DNA from: Thermoplasmata archaeon
GTDB taxonomy: Archaea; Thermoplasmatota; Thermoplasmata; Thermoplasmatales; Thermoplasmataceae
NCBI GenBank assembly: GCA_021846395.1
Contig: JAJZXB010000005.1
Coordinates: 1-64,000, forward strand
Direction: 5' to 3'
Length of the DNA stretch: 64,000 nucleotides
Of this stretch, positions 18,087 through 27,718 are shown piece after piece (position 1 is the stretch's first letter; each line of letters starts with the position of its first letter). Both the position numbers and the translations under genes were made by a program. The notes under the pieces are model-generated. The model had not been told where the DNA came from, made no database searches, and was given only the letters and a program-made list of their open reading frames with translations.

Positions 18087-18129
18087 ATATATCATATTAT
18101 TTTATTTAAACTTTATTAATATGATATAT
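18087..18129. promoter_or_regulatory. perfect 13-nt inverted repeat, candidate operator
   Basis: The arms ATATATCATATTA (18087-18099) and TAATATGATATAT (18117-18129) are perfect inverse complements separated by 17 nt. They start 5 nt before the ATG of the SAF-domain gene. The core TATCATA/TATGATA also occurs upstream of the sugar transporter. Candidate binding site of the GntR regulator encoded next door; not proven. Confidence 0.5.
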
Positions 18130-18752
18130 TGTTTTATATTTTAATTTAGCAAATAATGACATGATACCTATTTATTACATAACAATTAAAGACTGCAATA
18201 TTGTTAAAAAAACAGGAAAAATTCTGAATTAAATGGATTAAAACAGATAATGTGGTATTAATTTTAATATATTATAATAGATAATTTATTAACAAAACTT
18301 AAATATCTATATAATAAATATTGTTTGATTACCCATGTACATAAATATTTTTCAAAATACACACTTTGTTTATAATATCATGATATTTTTTAAAAACCAC
18401 CATTATTGAAATTTCAAAAATTGAGTGCTTTATAGTAAATCCTGAAATTGGGTATTTTAAATAAATTTTTTAGAAGAACAAGCGTCTTTTTTTAATAGTT
18501 ATTTAAAATAACATTTGGGAATTTCTAAAAACCTCGGTTTTTTAGAAGCTTTTAAATTTGTCAGTTTCTGTCAACTCAGGCAAATACGTATTTTTTAATA
18601 ATAAGGCAATTACATGGAATATGCAATTTTTAGAGTTATTAGAACTCCTCATTTAAGAATTTTATCAAAAATTATATATTCTTTTATACTTTTGGACAAA
18701 ATTGTATATTTTTATTTAAAAAACATTATATATTAATAAAATATCTAATACT
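18130..18752. other. divergent intergenic region with palindrome
   Basis: About 620 AT-rich bases between the UxaA pair (leftward) and the GntR regulator (rightward). The only clear structure is a perfect 14-bp palindrome AATATCATGATATT at 18374-18387, which shares the ATATCAT/ATGATAT core with the inverted repeat at 18087. No gene, tRNA or hairpin RNA seen. The promoter of the GntR gene should lie close to 18715-18735, where the sequence is almost all A/T. Confidence 0.5.
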
Positions 18753-19445
18753 ATGTATAATTCAAAAGATATTAAGCCAAATAAAGATAAAGATGAAAAT
18801 TTAGACCTATCAACAAAGGCGTACACTCAGATAATTGATATGATAAGTTCGGGTTCTCTTAAAATGGGCCAGATAATAACAGAAGATGCAATGAAAAATA
18901 AGCTAGGGATGAGCAAAACTCCCATTCGAGAGGCTTTTGCATCCTTGGAATTTGAGGGCATAATAAGCAAAAATGGAAGGTCATATTCCATTATATACCC
19001 AGAAAAGGAAGAACTAAACGAAATTTATGAATTTAAAAGGGAGGTTGAAGGCTTGGCTTCGTATTTTGCAACTTTAAGAATGACGAATGAAGAAAAAAAT
19101 GATCTGAAAAGAATAATGGATCGCATAGTAAGGGAGAATAAAGAGAATGGAGATCCAGTTGTACTGGCAAATTTAAGTGGTGAATTGCATGAAGCAATAG
19201 CGAAGGGTGGCAAAAACAATCTTATAAGAAGGGACATTGAAAGCATGAGATTAAAACTGAGAATTGTTAGAATTTCACTGTTCGCCAGTATGGAAAGAAA
19301 ACAGGAAGAGCTGTCGGAACATTTGTTGATTGTAAATGCAATACTAAATAATAATCCGGAAGAAGCAAGAAAGGTCATGTATGACCATCAGTCTGACGTC
19401 TGGGATTACGTTAAAACTAAGGTCGTTCCCAGACTGTACTATTAA
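18753..19445 (+). CDS. GntR-family (FadR/FCD subfamily) transcriptional regulator
   Basis: 230 aa. An N-terminal winged helix-turn-helix (residues about 20-80: AYTQIIDMISSGSLKMGQII, then MSKTPIREAFASLEFEGII) is followed by an all-helical FCD ligand domain. That domain has metal-site-like positions ELHEAIA, SEHLLIVNAIL and DHQSDVWDY. FCD proteins usually sense sugar acids or organic acids and repress their catabolic genes. The gene lies in the middle of the sugar-acid island, tail to tail with the UxuA operon, so it is the likely local regulator. FadR-type GntR proteins are uncommon in archaea; this may be a transferred module. Confidence 0.85.
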   Translation: MYNSKDIKPNKDKDENLDLSTKAYTQIIDMISSGSLKMGQIITEDAMKNKLGMSKTPIREAFASLEFEGIISKNGRSYSIIYPEKEELNEIYEFKREVEGLASYFATLRMTNEEKNDLKRIMDRIVRENKENGDPVVLANLSGELHEAIAKGGKNNLIRRDIESMRLKLRIVRISLFASMERKQEELSEHLLIVNAILNNNPEEARKVMYDHQSDVWDYVKTKVVPRLYY

Positions 19446-19450
19446 AATAT

Positions 19451-20431
19451 TTAAGTTTCGGTTGCTTCACGTAGCCCATTGATATAACCTATTGCATAAA
19501 GTCTACCAAGATATGAATAACCGGGAACGTCTGTATCGTCTCCGCATAATGTGGGAACGTGATCAACTCTCATTATGCCTGAAAAATTAATATCTTTATA
19601 TGACCTGATACAATTGGCCAGATTGGTTTTACCCTTACCCAGGGGAGTTTCCCTGTACTTTTCCCTATTTCCAATTACATCTCGAAAATGAACGAATCCA
19701 ATCCTGTCTCCAAAATGCTTTATTGCTGCCGGCAAATCGTCTGTCATCAGTGTAAAGTTGCCCTGACAGAAGGTTATGCCATTACTTGGGCTTCTATTTA
19801 ATTTGATCAATTTGTTAAAGGACTCTATTGAGTTCATTATTCTAGGAATGCCCATTAGGGAGTCAACGGGAGGATCATCAGGATGCATGCATATCTGAAC
19901 GTCGTTATCTTCAGCTATGGGTATTATTCTATCCAGAAAATATTTAAGGTTGTTCCAAAGATCCTCCTTTTTTATTTTGTATTTATAATGGAATTTGGCA
20001 TCCTCAAGTTCCTTCGAATCAAAGCCAGATGTTGTTCCATATTCGCTCTTTATATGCGTTGATGTTCTTGTCCATCCAGTTACGGCATTCCAGCTATAAC
20101 TCCATAGCTTTATTCCAAGCTTACCAAAATTATCCAGCATTTTTGAAATTGCCTCTATTTCATAATCTCTTTCATCCAGTCCCAGTCTAATCTTATCAAT
20201 TGGGGGGTTGTCCTCAATTGCAGCTAATTTAAAGCCATTTTCCCTTAACATGTTTTTATATTTTAACAGTGGAAGAAAATCCCATGGTTCTTGACCTTTT
20301 GATTTTCTCCAGTCATTAAAGCCCCTTGGTAAAACACCCACTGCCTCTGACACTCCAATCTCATTTAACATTTTCCAGTATTTATTTGGTTTTTCTTCCA
20401 GCAAAATTTCAGCAATACGAAATCCAGTCAT
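19451..20431 (-). CDS. uxuA: mannonate dehydratase-like protein (UxuA family)
   Basis: 326 aa TIM-barrel protein. VQICMHPDDPPVDSLMGIPR is the UxuA signature, with a metal-binding His, followed by CQGNFTLM and RIGFVHFRDVIG, both metal-ligand segments. The end segment IMRVDHVPTL contributes the last His/Asp pair. UxuA dehydrates D-mannonate to 2-keto-3-deoxygluconate. The bacterial enzyme is nearer 390 aa, so this is a compact form. The ATG overlaps the stop of the aldolase gene by one base (TGATG), making it the last gene of a four-gene overlapping operon. The substrate could be another hexonate. Confidence 0.8.
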   Translation of the reverse strand: MTGFRIAEILLEEKPNKYWKMLNEIGVSEAVGVLPRGFNDWRKSKGQEPWDFLPLLKYKNMLRENGFKLAAIEDNPPIDKIRLGLDERDYEIEAISKMLDNFGKLGIKLWSYSWNAVTGWTRTSTHIKSEYGTTSGFDSKELEDAKFHYKYKIKKEDLWNNLKYFLDRIIPIAEDNDVQICMHPDDPPVDSLMGIPRIMNSIESFNKLIKLNRSPSNGITFCQGNFTLMTDDLPAAIKHFGDRIGFVHFRDVIGNREKYRETPLGKGKTNLANCIRSYKDINFSGIMRVDHVPTLCGDDTDVPGYSYLGRLYAIGYINGLREATET

Positions 20432-21303
20432 CAGTATTCATCCCTCTTGTATTCATTCATTAACATTTCCAGTTCTTTCTTAAGCAGGGACTCTTTTTCG
20501 CCAGAAATAGGATATATGGGCAATCTTGGCTTCCCCAAATCATATTTTAATAGATATCTAACCATATTATAATTTGCAGACCACTGGCCATATTTTTGGG
20601 ACAGGCCTGCCAGCTTGCTCAAAAATTCCTGGGATTTTATTGCCAATTCAAAATCATCTTTCATAATTGATGTAACTGTATTTGGCGCATAATTACCTGT
20701 TCCGGCTATAGCTCCGTCAAGTCCGGATCTGATAGCTGGCAAAATCAAGGTATCAGGGCCTGAATAAACCTTAAATGATTTGGAAAATTCCCATTTAAAA
20801 TTCAACATGTGATTTAGATCCGGCAGTGTTTCCTTGATTCCGATTATATTGCCATTGTTTTTATTTACAGCCTTAACAATATCCGGTGAAATGTTATAAC
20901 CAGTTGTTAGTGGAAAATTATATGCAATTGTTGGATAAATGGAAGAAATTTCTGTATAATATTTAATATACCACTCATCTGGCATCCTTGGATAATAATA
21001 TGGAGGTAATGCTGCAATAGCTTTGATTTTAAATTCCTTTGCCTTTCTGGAAAGTGTTTTTGACTCTTCAAGATCAAGTGAAGCTACCTGGAGTATAACT
21101 CTCTCAGGAACATCAGAAAATTCTTTCAATATTTCCAGTCTCTCTTTAACTGACAGTGATGGCCCAAGACCGGTTGTACCGGCTAATAACAACGAATTGA
21201 CCCCTTTTGAAAATAAAAAATTGGCATGGGCCCTCAGCTTTTTCAGGTCAATGGAATTATCATCTCCAAAGGGAGTTATTATGGGAACTATAAATTCACT
21301 CAT
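20431..21303 (-). CDS. DapA/NAL-family aldolase (probable 2-keto-3-deoxy acid aldolase)
   Basis: 290 aa class I TIM-barrel aldolase. The start FIVPIITPFGDDNSIDLKKL, the LLLAGTTGLGPSLS loop (GTTG), the YNFPLTTGYNIS segment with the catalytic Tyr, and the Schiff-base Lys in GIIGIKET-like NIIGIKETLPDL are all present. Archaeal members of this family cleave KDG or its phosphorylated form to pyruvate and glyceraldehyde (or its 3-phosphate). The setting between dehydratases for sugar acids fits this use rather than lysine synthesis. It overlaps the MBL-fold gene by 8 nt and uxuA by 1 nt. Confidence 0.85.
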   Translation of the reverse strand: MSEFIVPIITPFGDDNSIDLKKLRAHANFLFSKGVNSLLLAGTTGLGPSLSVKERLEILKEFSDVPERVILQVASLDLEESKTLSRKAKEFKIKAIAALPPYYYPRMPDEWYIKYYTEISSIYPTIAYNFPLTTGYNISPDIVKAVNKNNGNIIGIKETLPDLNHMLNFKWEFSKSFKVYSGPDTLILPAIRSGLDGAIAGTGNYAPNTVTSIMKDDFELAIKSQEFLSKLAGLSQKYGQWSANYNMVRYLLKYDLGKPRLPIYPISGEKESLLKKELEMLMNEYKRDEY

Positions 21304-22030
21304 TGTATATCACCGGCTTTGATGCTATATCCTTTCCAATACTTACTGAGAAATCTGTTTCATCCTCATTTCTCATAAAAATAGTTACCTTATCATTTTC
21401 AATATACCCATTTTCGTTAAATGGTGGATCATGACCTGGAAATATTATATCCGGATGTATATTTTTAATTTTAATAATGCTTTCCTTTGCTTTCTCTAGA
21501 TTGTAAAAAATAAGATCAGGCACTCCTCTGATAAGGGCTCTCCTATTAGGTATTGCATCCCCTGAAAATACAATCTTGCTGTTACCATTTTTTAACAGTA
21601 AGGAAATGTGTCCGTGAGTGTGTCCCGGGGTATATATTACACTTGAATTTGAAGATATTTTTTCCCCTCCACTAACGGAGGTTGTATTTCTATTTTTTAG
21701 ATATTCTTTAAATTTCTCAGTGATTCCATCATTGCTTCCAGTTAATGTACCCAGTTCATACTCATCTTTTCCAATAATTATTTCAGCATTTTTAAAAATA
21801 TCAACGTTCAGGCAATGATCCCAGTTCATATGTGTTAAAAAAACTGTGTCTATGTCCGAGGTGGACAGGTCATTTTCAGCAAGGTTTTTTAAAAGCAGAT
21901 CCCTGTTACCAAAATGCCCAGTATCAACAAGTATGTTTTTGTCATCCTGTATTAAAGTTACGGAAGCCGCGCCCATTGTCCCGTAATTTCCGAAAATACC
22001 AGCACCCTTTAGAATTCTAATTAATTTCAT
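21296..22030 (-). CDS. metallo-beta-lactamase-fold hydrolase (candidate sugar-acid lactonase)
   Basis: 244 aa. Metal-binding motifs in order: THMNWDHC (H-x-x-x-D-H), PGHTHGHI, FSGDAIP and FPGHDPP. This pattern is that of the AHL-lactonase/glyoxalase-II-like branch. In a sugar-acid operon it most likely opens an aldonolactone made by a sugar dehydrogenase, but that is inference. The start at 22030 is chosen for its GGTGAT 4 nt upstream. Starts up to 22072 are open, but would overlap the previous gene by 56 nt rather than 14. Same operon as the aldolase and the enolase-superfamily dehydratase. Confidence 0.75.
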   Translation of the reverse strand: MKLIRILKGAGIFGNYGTMGAASVTLIQDDKNILVDTGHFGNRDLLLKNLAENDLSTSDIDTVFLTHMNWDHCLNVDIFKNAEIIIGKDEYELGTLTGSNDGITEKFKEYLKNRNTTSVSGGEKISSNSSVIYTPGHTHGHISLLLKNGNSKIVFSGDAIPNRRALIRGVPDLIFYNLEKAKESIIKIKNIHPDIIFPGHDPPFNENGYIENDKVTIFMRNEDETDFSVSIGKDIASKPVIYNE

Positions 22031-23168
22031 CAATATCACCATGATATTTATAATCCGAGCTGAAATATTCAAGGTGCATTTTCCTGTATGGATATTTTGT
22101 TAGTGCTTCTTCATTTATTTCAATACCAAGTCCAGGTTTATTGCTTGGGTATATATATCCATCTTTCAATCGGAAGTATTCAGTTATAAGATCGTGTCTT
22201 ACGGTTTCTGCATCAAGCCAAAATTCCAAAATCAACGCATTTGGCATGGTTATAAGAGCATTCAGGGAAGCGGCCGTGGCAACTGGACCATTGGGGTTGT
22301 GGGGGGCAACTGTTATGTAATTTGTATTTGCCATTGAACCTATCTGCGATAGAGCGAAAATACCTCCCATATGACACACATCTGGCTGTATTATATCCGC
22401 ACCCCTGGCAACCATTAATTCCCAAAATCTATTCTTCGATAGTATCCTTTCTCCAGTAGCTATTGGTACTCTGGAGTTTCCTTTGACTTCAGCCATGGAT
22501 AAAATATCCTCTTCAGGAACCGGCTCTTCAAACCAGTACGGATTATATTTTTCAATTTCACTGGCTATCTTTATTGCCGTTCTGGTATTGAATCTACCAT
22601 GCGCTTCGATCATGAGGTCAATATCATCACCAACACTATCTCTAATTGACTTTATTCTTTCAGAAGCAAGTGTCAACTCTTTATTGTTTATTGTTGGCCC
22701 GGAACCGGAAAATGGATCAAATTTAAGTGCATAAAAACCCCTCTCAATGGTTTTGACGGCTGCTTTGCCAAATTCCTCTGGAGATTCATTTCCAGAGATA
22801 AATCCATTGCCATAAACTTTTACCTTATCCACCGCCTTACCTCCAATCATTTTGTATACCGGCATATTGACAGTTTTTCCCATGAGGTCCCAGAGAGCCT
22901 GCTCGATTGCACTTTCAGCAGTGGACAGTACGGGTCCATTACGCCAGAAAAAATGCCTGACAAAAAAATTTGTAATTTCATTGATTTCTATTTCGCGACC
23001 AATGAGAAATGGTTTTAAATCATTGATTGCAGCTTCGATGCTTTTCTCAAAATCACCAAGAGTTCCTTCACCATATCCTTTAAGTCCATTTTCCCCTTCT
23101 ATTTCTACAATAACAAAATTTCTCCATACGGCTGCTGCAAAATACGTTTTGATATCTTTTATTTTCAT
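22017..23168 (-). CDS. enolase-superfamily sugar-acid dehydratase (galactonate dehydratase-like)
   Basis: 383 aa. N-terminal capping domain plus (beta/alpha)7beta barrel. ALKFDPFSG is in the position of the KxK strand, IEAHGRFN and FEEPVPEED are metal Asp/Glu strands, TGERILS follows, then QPDVCHMGGI, and the acid/base His in VAPHNPNGP. DgoD-type dehydratases show this EAHGRF/FEEP/APHNP set and dehydrate galactonate or related aldonates to a 2-keto-3-deoxy acid. First gene of an overlapping operon with the MBL-fold protein, aldolase and UxuA homologue. The actual substrate cannot be read. Confidence 0.85.
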   Translation of the reverse strand: MKIKDIKTYFAAAVWRNFVIVEIEGENGLKGYGEGTLGDFEKSIEAAINDLKPFLIGREIEINEITNFFVRHFFWRNGPVLSTAESAIEQALWDLMGKTVNMPVYKMIGGKAVDKVKVYGNGFISGNESPEEFGKAAVKTIERGFYALKFDPFSGSGPTINNKELTLASERIKSIRDSVGDDIDLMIEAHGRFNTRTAIKIASEIEKYNPYWFEEPVPEEDILSMAEVKGNSRVPIATGERILSKNRFWELMVARGADIIQPDVCHMGGIFALSQIGSMANTNYITVAPHNPNGPVATAASLNALITMPNALILEFWLDAETVRHDLITEYFRLKDGYIYPSNKPGLGIEINEEALTKYPYRKMHLEYFSSDYKYHGDIDEIN

Positions 23169-23271
23169 ATGATTGAATTAATATATAATATATAAATATA
23201 TCTATTTATTGCTTTTATTAATTATACGATAATAAAAAAGTTAATATATAAAATAAACATGATACAGTTAT

Positions 23272-24720
23272 ATGATAACCGACAAAGAAGGGGCAATTAT
23301 AGGAGACGAAATAGTAACGGGCAATGATATTGATGTGTTTAATCCTTCAACAGGGGAAGTCATAGATTCAATGCCTTCACTCAAGGGCGATGATATTAAA
23401 CGAGCTATTGACATTGCCAGTGATGCATTTCATAAGTATTCTGAATTGCCAGCTAGATCAAGAAAAAACCTCCTTTTGAAAGTCTCTGAACTTATATTCA
23501 ATGAGAGTGAGAACCTTGCCATTACCATGTCAAAGGAGAGTGGAAGGCCTATTAAAAGTTCAAGGGGAGAAATATTAAGAACGGGAGATATATTTAAATT
23601 TGCAGCATGGGAGATGGAACATGTATTGAAGGGCGAATTTATTCCTCTTGACTTATATGACTATCCTGCCGGAAATGATGAAAGAATTGCAATTACTTTA
23701 AGGGAGCCGATGGGCGTTATATCTACAATAACGCCTTTCAATTTCCCTGGTGCTAGTTTTGCACACAAGGTTGCAACTGCACTGGCAGTTGGAAATACTG
23801 TTGTGCACAAACCAACAAAATATACTCCTTTGACACAAATAAAGCTGTCTAAACTCATATTAAAGGCGGGTTTTCCAAAAGGAACGATAAATGTCGTTAC
23901 CGGAGATTCCTCGATGATAGGGGACATAATTGTGGATAATGATAAAATTAGACTTATTTCCTTTACTGGATCAACAAATGTTGGGTTGGATCTTGCATCA
24001 AGGGCTGTCAGGTATGGTAAAAGATCAATTATGGAGCTGGGAGGTAGCGATGCAGAGATAATACTAGATGATGCAGATATAACAAAGGCTGTTGAAGCAG
24101 CCACATTTGGCAGGTTTGATTATGCCGGTCAGTTCTGTAATTCAACCAAAAAAATAATAGTTTCAAAAAATATAGCTGGTAAAGTTCAAAAACTGATTGT
24201 AGAAAAACTCTCAAAAATGACCGTGGGGAGTGCCCTGAATGATGAAACGGAAATTGGGCCAGTAATCTCGCCAGATGTTGTTAAGGAAATGTCCATATTT
24301 TTGAAGGATGCAGAAGAGCATGGAAATAAAATTGTATTCAAAAAAGAAATACCAGGAGGGGGGTTCTTTTTCTCTCCTACAGTTGTAGACATAAATAGTT
24401 TACATTCTAAAATTGTTGAAGATGAAGTTTTTGGACCTTTGCTGCCAATTATTAAGGTGGATTCGGACGATGAGTGCATTTCAATTATAAATAAATCAAA
24501 ATTCGGACTGGATGCGGCGATTTTCTCCAGTAATTTTAGCAGAGCCTATAAAATGGCAAGAAAAATTAATGTTGGAACCGTAATTATAAATGACACAACA
24601 AGATTGAGATGGGATAATTTACCATTCGGGGGTCCAAAATTCAGTGGCATAGGAAGGGAATCGGTTTCAAGTACAATGGAGGAAATGACTGAAGCAAAGG
24701 TTATTTCGTATCATATATGA
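23272..24720 (+). CDS. aldehyde dehydrogenase (sugar-catabolic)
   Basis: 482 aa. TPFNFPGASFAHKV at the cofactor site, KPTKYTPLTQ, FTGSTNVGLDLA, the base Glu in MELGGSDAEI, the nucleophile Cys in YAGQFCNSTKK, and PFGGPKFSGIGRE are all visible. The group contains glyceraldehyde dehydrogenases and semialdehyde dehydrogenases of non-phosphorylating sugar pathways. It is divergent from the enolase/MBL/aldolase/UxuA operon, and followed after 10 nt by an SDR. It may oxidise the aldehyde released by the aldolase (for example glyceraldehyde to glycerate). Confidence 0.85.
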   Translation: MITDKEGAIIGDEIVTGNDIDVFNPSTGEVIDSMPSLKGDDIKRAIDIASDAFHKYSELPARSRKNLLLKVSELIFNESENLAITMSKESGRPIKSSRGEILRTGDIFKFAAWEMEHVLKGEFIPLDLYDYPAGNDERIAITLREPMGVISTITPFNFPGASFAHKVATALAVGNTVVHKPTKYTPLTQIKLSKLILKAGFPKGTINVVTGDSSMIGDIIVDNDKIRLISFTGSTNVGLDLASRAVRYGKRSIMELGGSDAEIILDDADITKAVEAATFGRFDYAGQFCNSTKKIIVSKNIAGKVQKLIVEKLSKMTVGSALNDETEIGPVISPDVVKEMSIFLKDAEEHGNKIVFKKEIPGGGFFFSPTVVDINSLHSKIVEDEVFGPLLPIIKVDSDDECISIINKSKFGLDAAIFSSNFSRAYKMARKINVGTVIINDTTRLRWDNLPFGGPKFSGIGRESVSSTMEEMTEAKVISYHI

Positions 24721-24730
24721 GGGATGTAAA

Positions 24731-25507
24731 ATGGAATTGAAAGATAAAAGAGTTATAATAACAGGTGGGACACACGGAATAGGAGAAGCTACGGCATTAC
24801 TTTTTAAGGAAAATGGTGCCGATGTTCTTGTGATAGGAAGGAATGGGGAAAAGGGAAATGCAATGGAGAATGCCCGGGGTAATGGGAAAATAAATTTTTA
24901 CAAATGTGATTTAACAGTAAGAAGCGATATTGAAAAATTATGTGAATTTATTGACAAGGCAGATAAACCGTATGATGTTCTTATAAATTGTGCTTCCAGA
25001 AATTCAAGATATAATATTTTGAATATAGAATTGAATGAGTGGGAGAATATGGTTGAATTGAATTTGACCGCAGTATTGCTTATGACAAAACATTTTTCCA
25101 ATAAACTTGTAAGTAAAAATATGCCAGGGAAAATAATAAATGTTGGAGCTGTTCAATCCATTAGCCCACTTAAATCATCTCTTGCCTATGCCGCAGTTAA
25201 GGGTGCATTAAGGTCAATTACAAAAAGTTTGGCTGTGGATCTTGGAGAGCACAATATACTGTGTACTCTTGTAATGCCCGGGCCAATATATGCTAAAACG
25301 GATAGTGAGGAACCGCCACACAATCTTGACTCAAGAGCAGCAACTCTCCTACAGAGAATGGGGAGGAAAGCAGAGGTTGCTAATCTTCTTAAGTTTTTAG
25401 CCTCCGATGAAAACTCATTCATGACGGGCAATGAAATAATAATAGATGGTGGTAGGCTCATCTCGAGAAAATCAGATCCAGATGAGATAATGAAGGGTGA
25501 TTTGTAA
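24731..25507 (+). CDS. short-chain dehydrogenase/reductase
   Basis: 258 aa. A classical SDR: ITGGTHGIGEAT binds NAD(P), then DLTVR, NCASRN in place of NNAG, the catalytic Ser region NVGAVQSISPL, and the active-site YAAVK. It is probably a sugar, polyol or sugar-acid dehydrogenase; the exact substrate is unknown. It follows the aldehyde dehydrogenase by 10 nt, with a GAGGG ribosome site ahead of its ATG, so the pair is one unit. Together with the MBL-fold protein, it could provide the oxidation/lactonisation entry into the pathway. Confidence 0.85.
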   Translation: MELKDKRVIITGGTHGIGEATALLFKENGADVLVIGRNGEKGNAMENARGNGKINFYKCDLTVRSDIEKLCEFIDKADKPYDVLINCASRNSRYNILNIELNEWENMVELNLTAVLLMTKHFSNKLVSKNMPGKIINVGAVQSISPLKSSLAYAAVKGALRSITKSLAVDLGEHNILCTLVMPGPIYAKTDSEEPPHNLDSRAATLLQRMGRKAEVANLLKFLASDENSFMTGNEIIIDGGRLISRKSDPDEIMKGDL

Positions 25508-26085
25508 ATATATTTGGATTGTGTTTAGAAAATATGGTAATTTTTTATCATATCGCCAGACCCATCTCAAAATAGATATTGATCTAATGCAGTAAACAAA
25601 GATATTAATTTTCCAGATAATTTCAATATCATTCTATAGGGTTATAATACATGCAGGCAGAGGCTTTAGTGGCCATAGGCATATATTCTTTTTTACAACA
25701 GGTATTCTGCCTGTGATTACATTTGGAGCATGTCTGTGATGTTGGGTTTTATTTCTGTCAAATTTAAATCTATTTATATCTCAATATAATAAAATACATG
25801 AGGGGCAAGGATAAAATAAATTATTGTATTTAGTCCATACTTAATATAAATTTAAGAAATGATTTTTATTCCGTGAACAATGAATTTTATTACATTATTT
25901 AAATATTATGCCTAATAGGGCGTAAATTTACTATTAAAATGGGAAAATAATTGCCGAAAATAATAAGAATAAGTTATGATTATAGCGTTGGTGTATAAAT
26001 ATCATAATTTAAAAGATATGATAAAAAGTATCATAAAATATGTTAAAATAAAAATATTTATATATGATTAAAGATTATATAAATT
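25508..26085. other. intergenic region before the sugar transporter
   Basis: About 580 AT-rich bases. No gene recognised: all frames are broken. The last 90 bases hold three TATCATA/TATGATA half-sites (annotated separately) and A/T blocks suitable as the transporter promoter. Confidence 0.5.
26000..26035. promoter_or_regulatory. TATCATA/TATGATA half-site cluster, candidate operator
   Basis: TATCATA at 26000-26006, then TATGATA (26017-26023) and TATCATA (26029-26035) forming a perfect 7-nt inverted repeat with a 5-nt spacer. It lies about 50-85 nt upstream of the sugar transporter ATG. The half-site is shared with the inverted repeat in front of the UxaA pair, so a common regulator is possible. 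Confidence 0.45.
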
Positions 26086-27507
26086 ATGGATTTAAAATAT
26101 GAAGACGTATTGGATTTGATGAATCGGCATAAAATAAATAAGATCTATATAATTGCAACAATAATTGCCGCACTGGGAGGGTTTTTGTTTGGTTATGATA
26201 CCGCCATTATAAGTACGGCGCTGATTTTTGTTACGCCGTTATTCAAGCTTACAACGGTGGAAATTTCATTTCTGGTTGCTGGTGAATCAATTTTAGCAGC
26301 AATTGGAGCTTTAGTAGCTGGTCCTATAGTTGATAAGTATGGAAGAAAAAAAATGTTAATTGCTGATGGTGCAATGTATTTTCTTTTTGCATTATTTACG
26401 GCCATAGCTTCTACCAGTTTCCTGTTGATACTCTGGAGAACCCTCATTGGTTTTAGTATAGGTGCTGATACTGCAATTGCAACAGGCTATATATCTGAGT
26501 TTGCCCCTTCAAAATCAAGAGGTAGATTTGGAATAACACAGCAATTGATGATATTTTCAGGATTTACAGCAGCGTTTTGGGCCGGATTTTTACTATCATT
26601 CAGTGGCAATTGGAGATTAATGTTCGGACTCGGGGCAATTCCTGCAGTTATATTGCTTGCTTTAAGATTTTATCTCCCAGAAAGCCCAAGATGGCTATTG
26701 ATAAAAGATAGAATGGACGATGCTAAAAAAGCTCTATCAAGATTTGGGCTTGACATAAAAGAAAACATTATTAAACCGGTTAGGGAAAAAAACTACAGAG
26801 AAATAATGAGAGAAAAGTCTGTCAGATCCGCATTGTTACTGGTGGGATTCTGGATGGCTTTTCAGCAGATAACTGGTGTTAATATTATATTGTATTTTGG
26901 GCCAACCATTTACACATACATGGGTTTAACTGGACCCAGAGCCATATTCATAACAGCAATTTCTGAATCTTTAGGTGCTATTGAATATGCAGTGTCGTTT
27001 TTATTAATTGATCGCTGGGGAAGGAGAAGGCTAGGTGTAATCGGTTATGTTGGTATTGTGTTTTCTTTCATTTTAATGCTCATAGGTATCGGATACCTTG
27101 ACTCTCATGCAATTCTACTGGCTATAGTTTTTGTATTCTCAGCAATGACTCTATTCCTATTATTTTTCCATATAGGAGTGGGAGGAGTTGGGTGGGTTTT
27201 ACAGGGAGAAACTTTACCAACAGCTTTCAGAGGGAGGGGTATGGGTATATTAGCGGCAGTGGATTGGATAGCCAATTTCATCATTATCTTTATATTCCCC
27301 TACTGGCACACATACATAGGTTTGTATTCATTTTTTGAATTTGAACTGGGATTGTCCGTTATAGCGCTTATTGTAATAGTTCTTTTCTTCCCTGAAACAA
27401 AAAATATACCATTAGAAAAAATGCCAGAACTGTTTGGCAGAAAATACAGAGATATGAGAAAGCCATTTAAATATGACGAAGAATCTAATGTTGGAGGTGA
27501 AAAATGA
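26086..27507 (+). CDS. MFS sugar porter
   Basis: 473 aa, about 12 transmembrane helices. Sugar-porter signatures: GGFLFGYDTAIISTAL in TM1, YGRKKMLI between TM2 and TM3 (the G-x-x-x-D-R/K-x-G-R-K type loop), PESPRWLL after TM6, LIDRWGRRRLG between TM8 and TM9, and PETKNIPLEKM after TM12. It imports a sugar or sugar acid, probably with protons. Position and candidate operators tie it to the sugar-acid island. No partner gene overlaps it. Confidence 0.9.
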   Translation: MDLKYEDVLDLMNRHKINKIYIIATIIAALGGFLFGYDTAIISTALIFVTPLFKLTTVEISFLVAGESILAAIGALVAGPIVDKYGRKKMLIADGAMYFLFALFTAIASTSFLLILWRTLIGFSIGADTAIATGYISEFAPSKSRGRFGITQQLMIFSGFTAAFWAGFLLSFSGNWRLMFGLGAIPAVILLALRFYLPESPRWLLIKDRMDDAKKALSRFGLDIKENIIKPVREKNYREIMREKSVRSALLLVGFWMAFQQITGVNIILYFGPTIYTYMGLTGPRAIFITAISESLGAIEYAVSFLLIDRWGRRRLGVIGYVGIVFSFILMLIGIGYLDSHAILLAIVFVFSAMTLFLLFFHIGVGGVGWVLQGETLPTAFRGRGMGILAAVDWIANFIIIFIFPYWHTYIGLYSFFEFELGLSVIALIVIVLFFPETKNIPLEKMPELFGRKYRDMRKPFKYDEESNVGGEK

Positions 27508-27718
27508 AATTCATATAAATTTATATTTATTTAATAAATTATTTATATTCTTAATTTTAACAGTAATTATTTTTTTTATATAATGTACAGAAAATAAGTA
27601 ATGGAGATTAAAAATGAGAGTAATAATGTAATTGATATTTTAAAATGCACCATTTGTATAATATATTAAAATTAAAGGGTAATTGTATTGAAAATAAAAA
27701 TACAGTGTTATGATTAAA

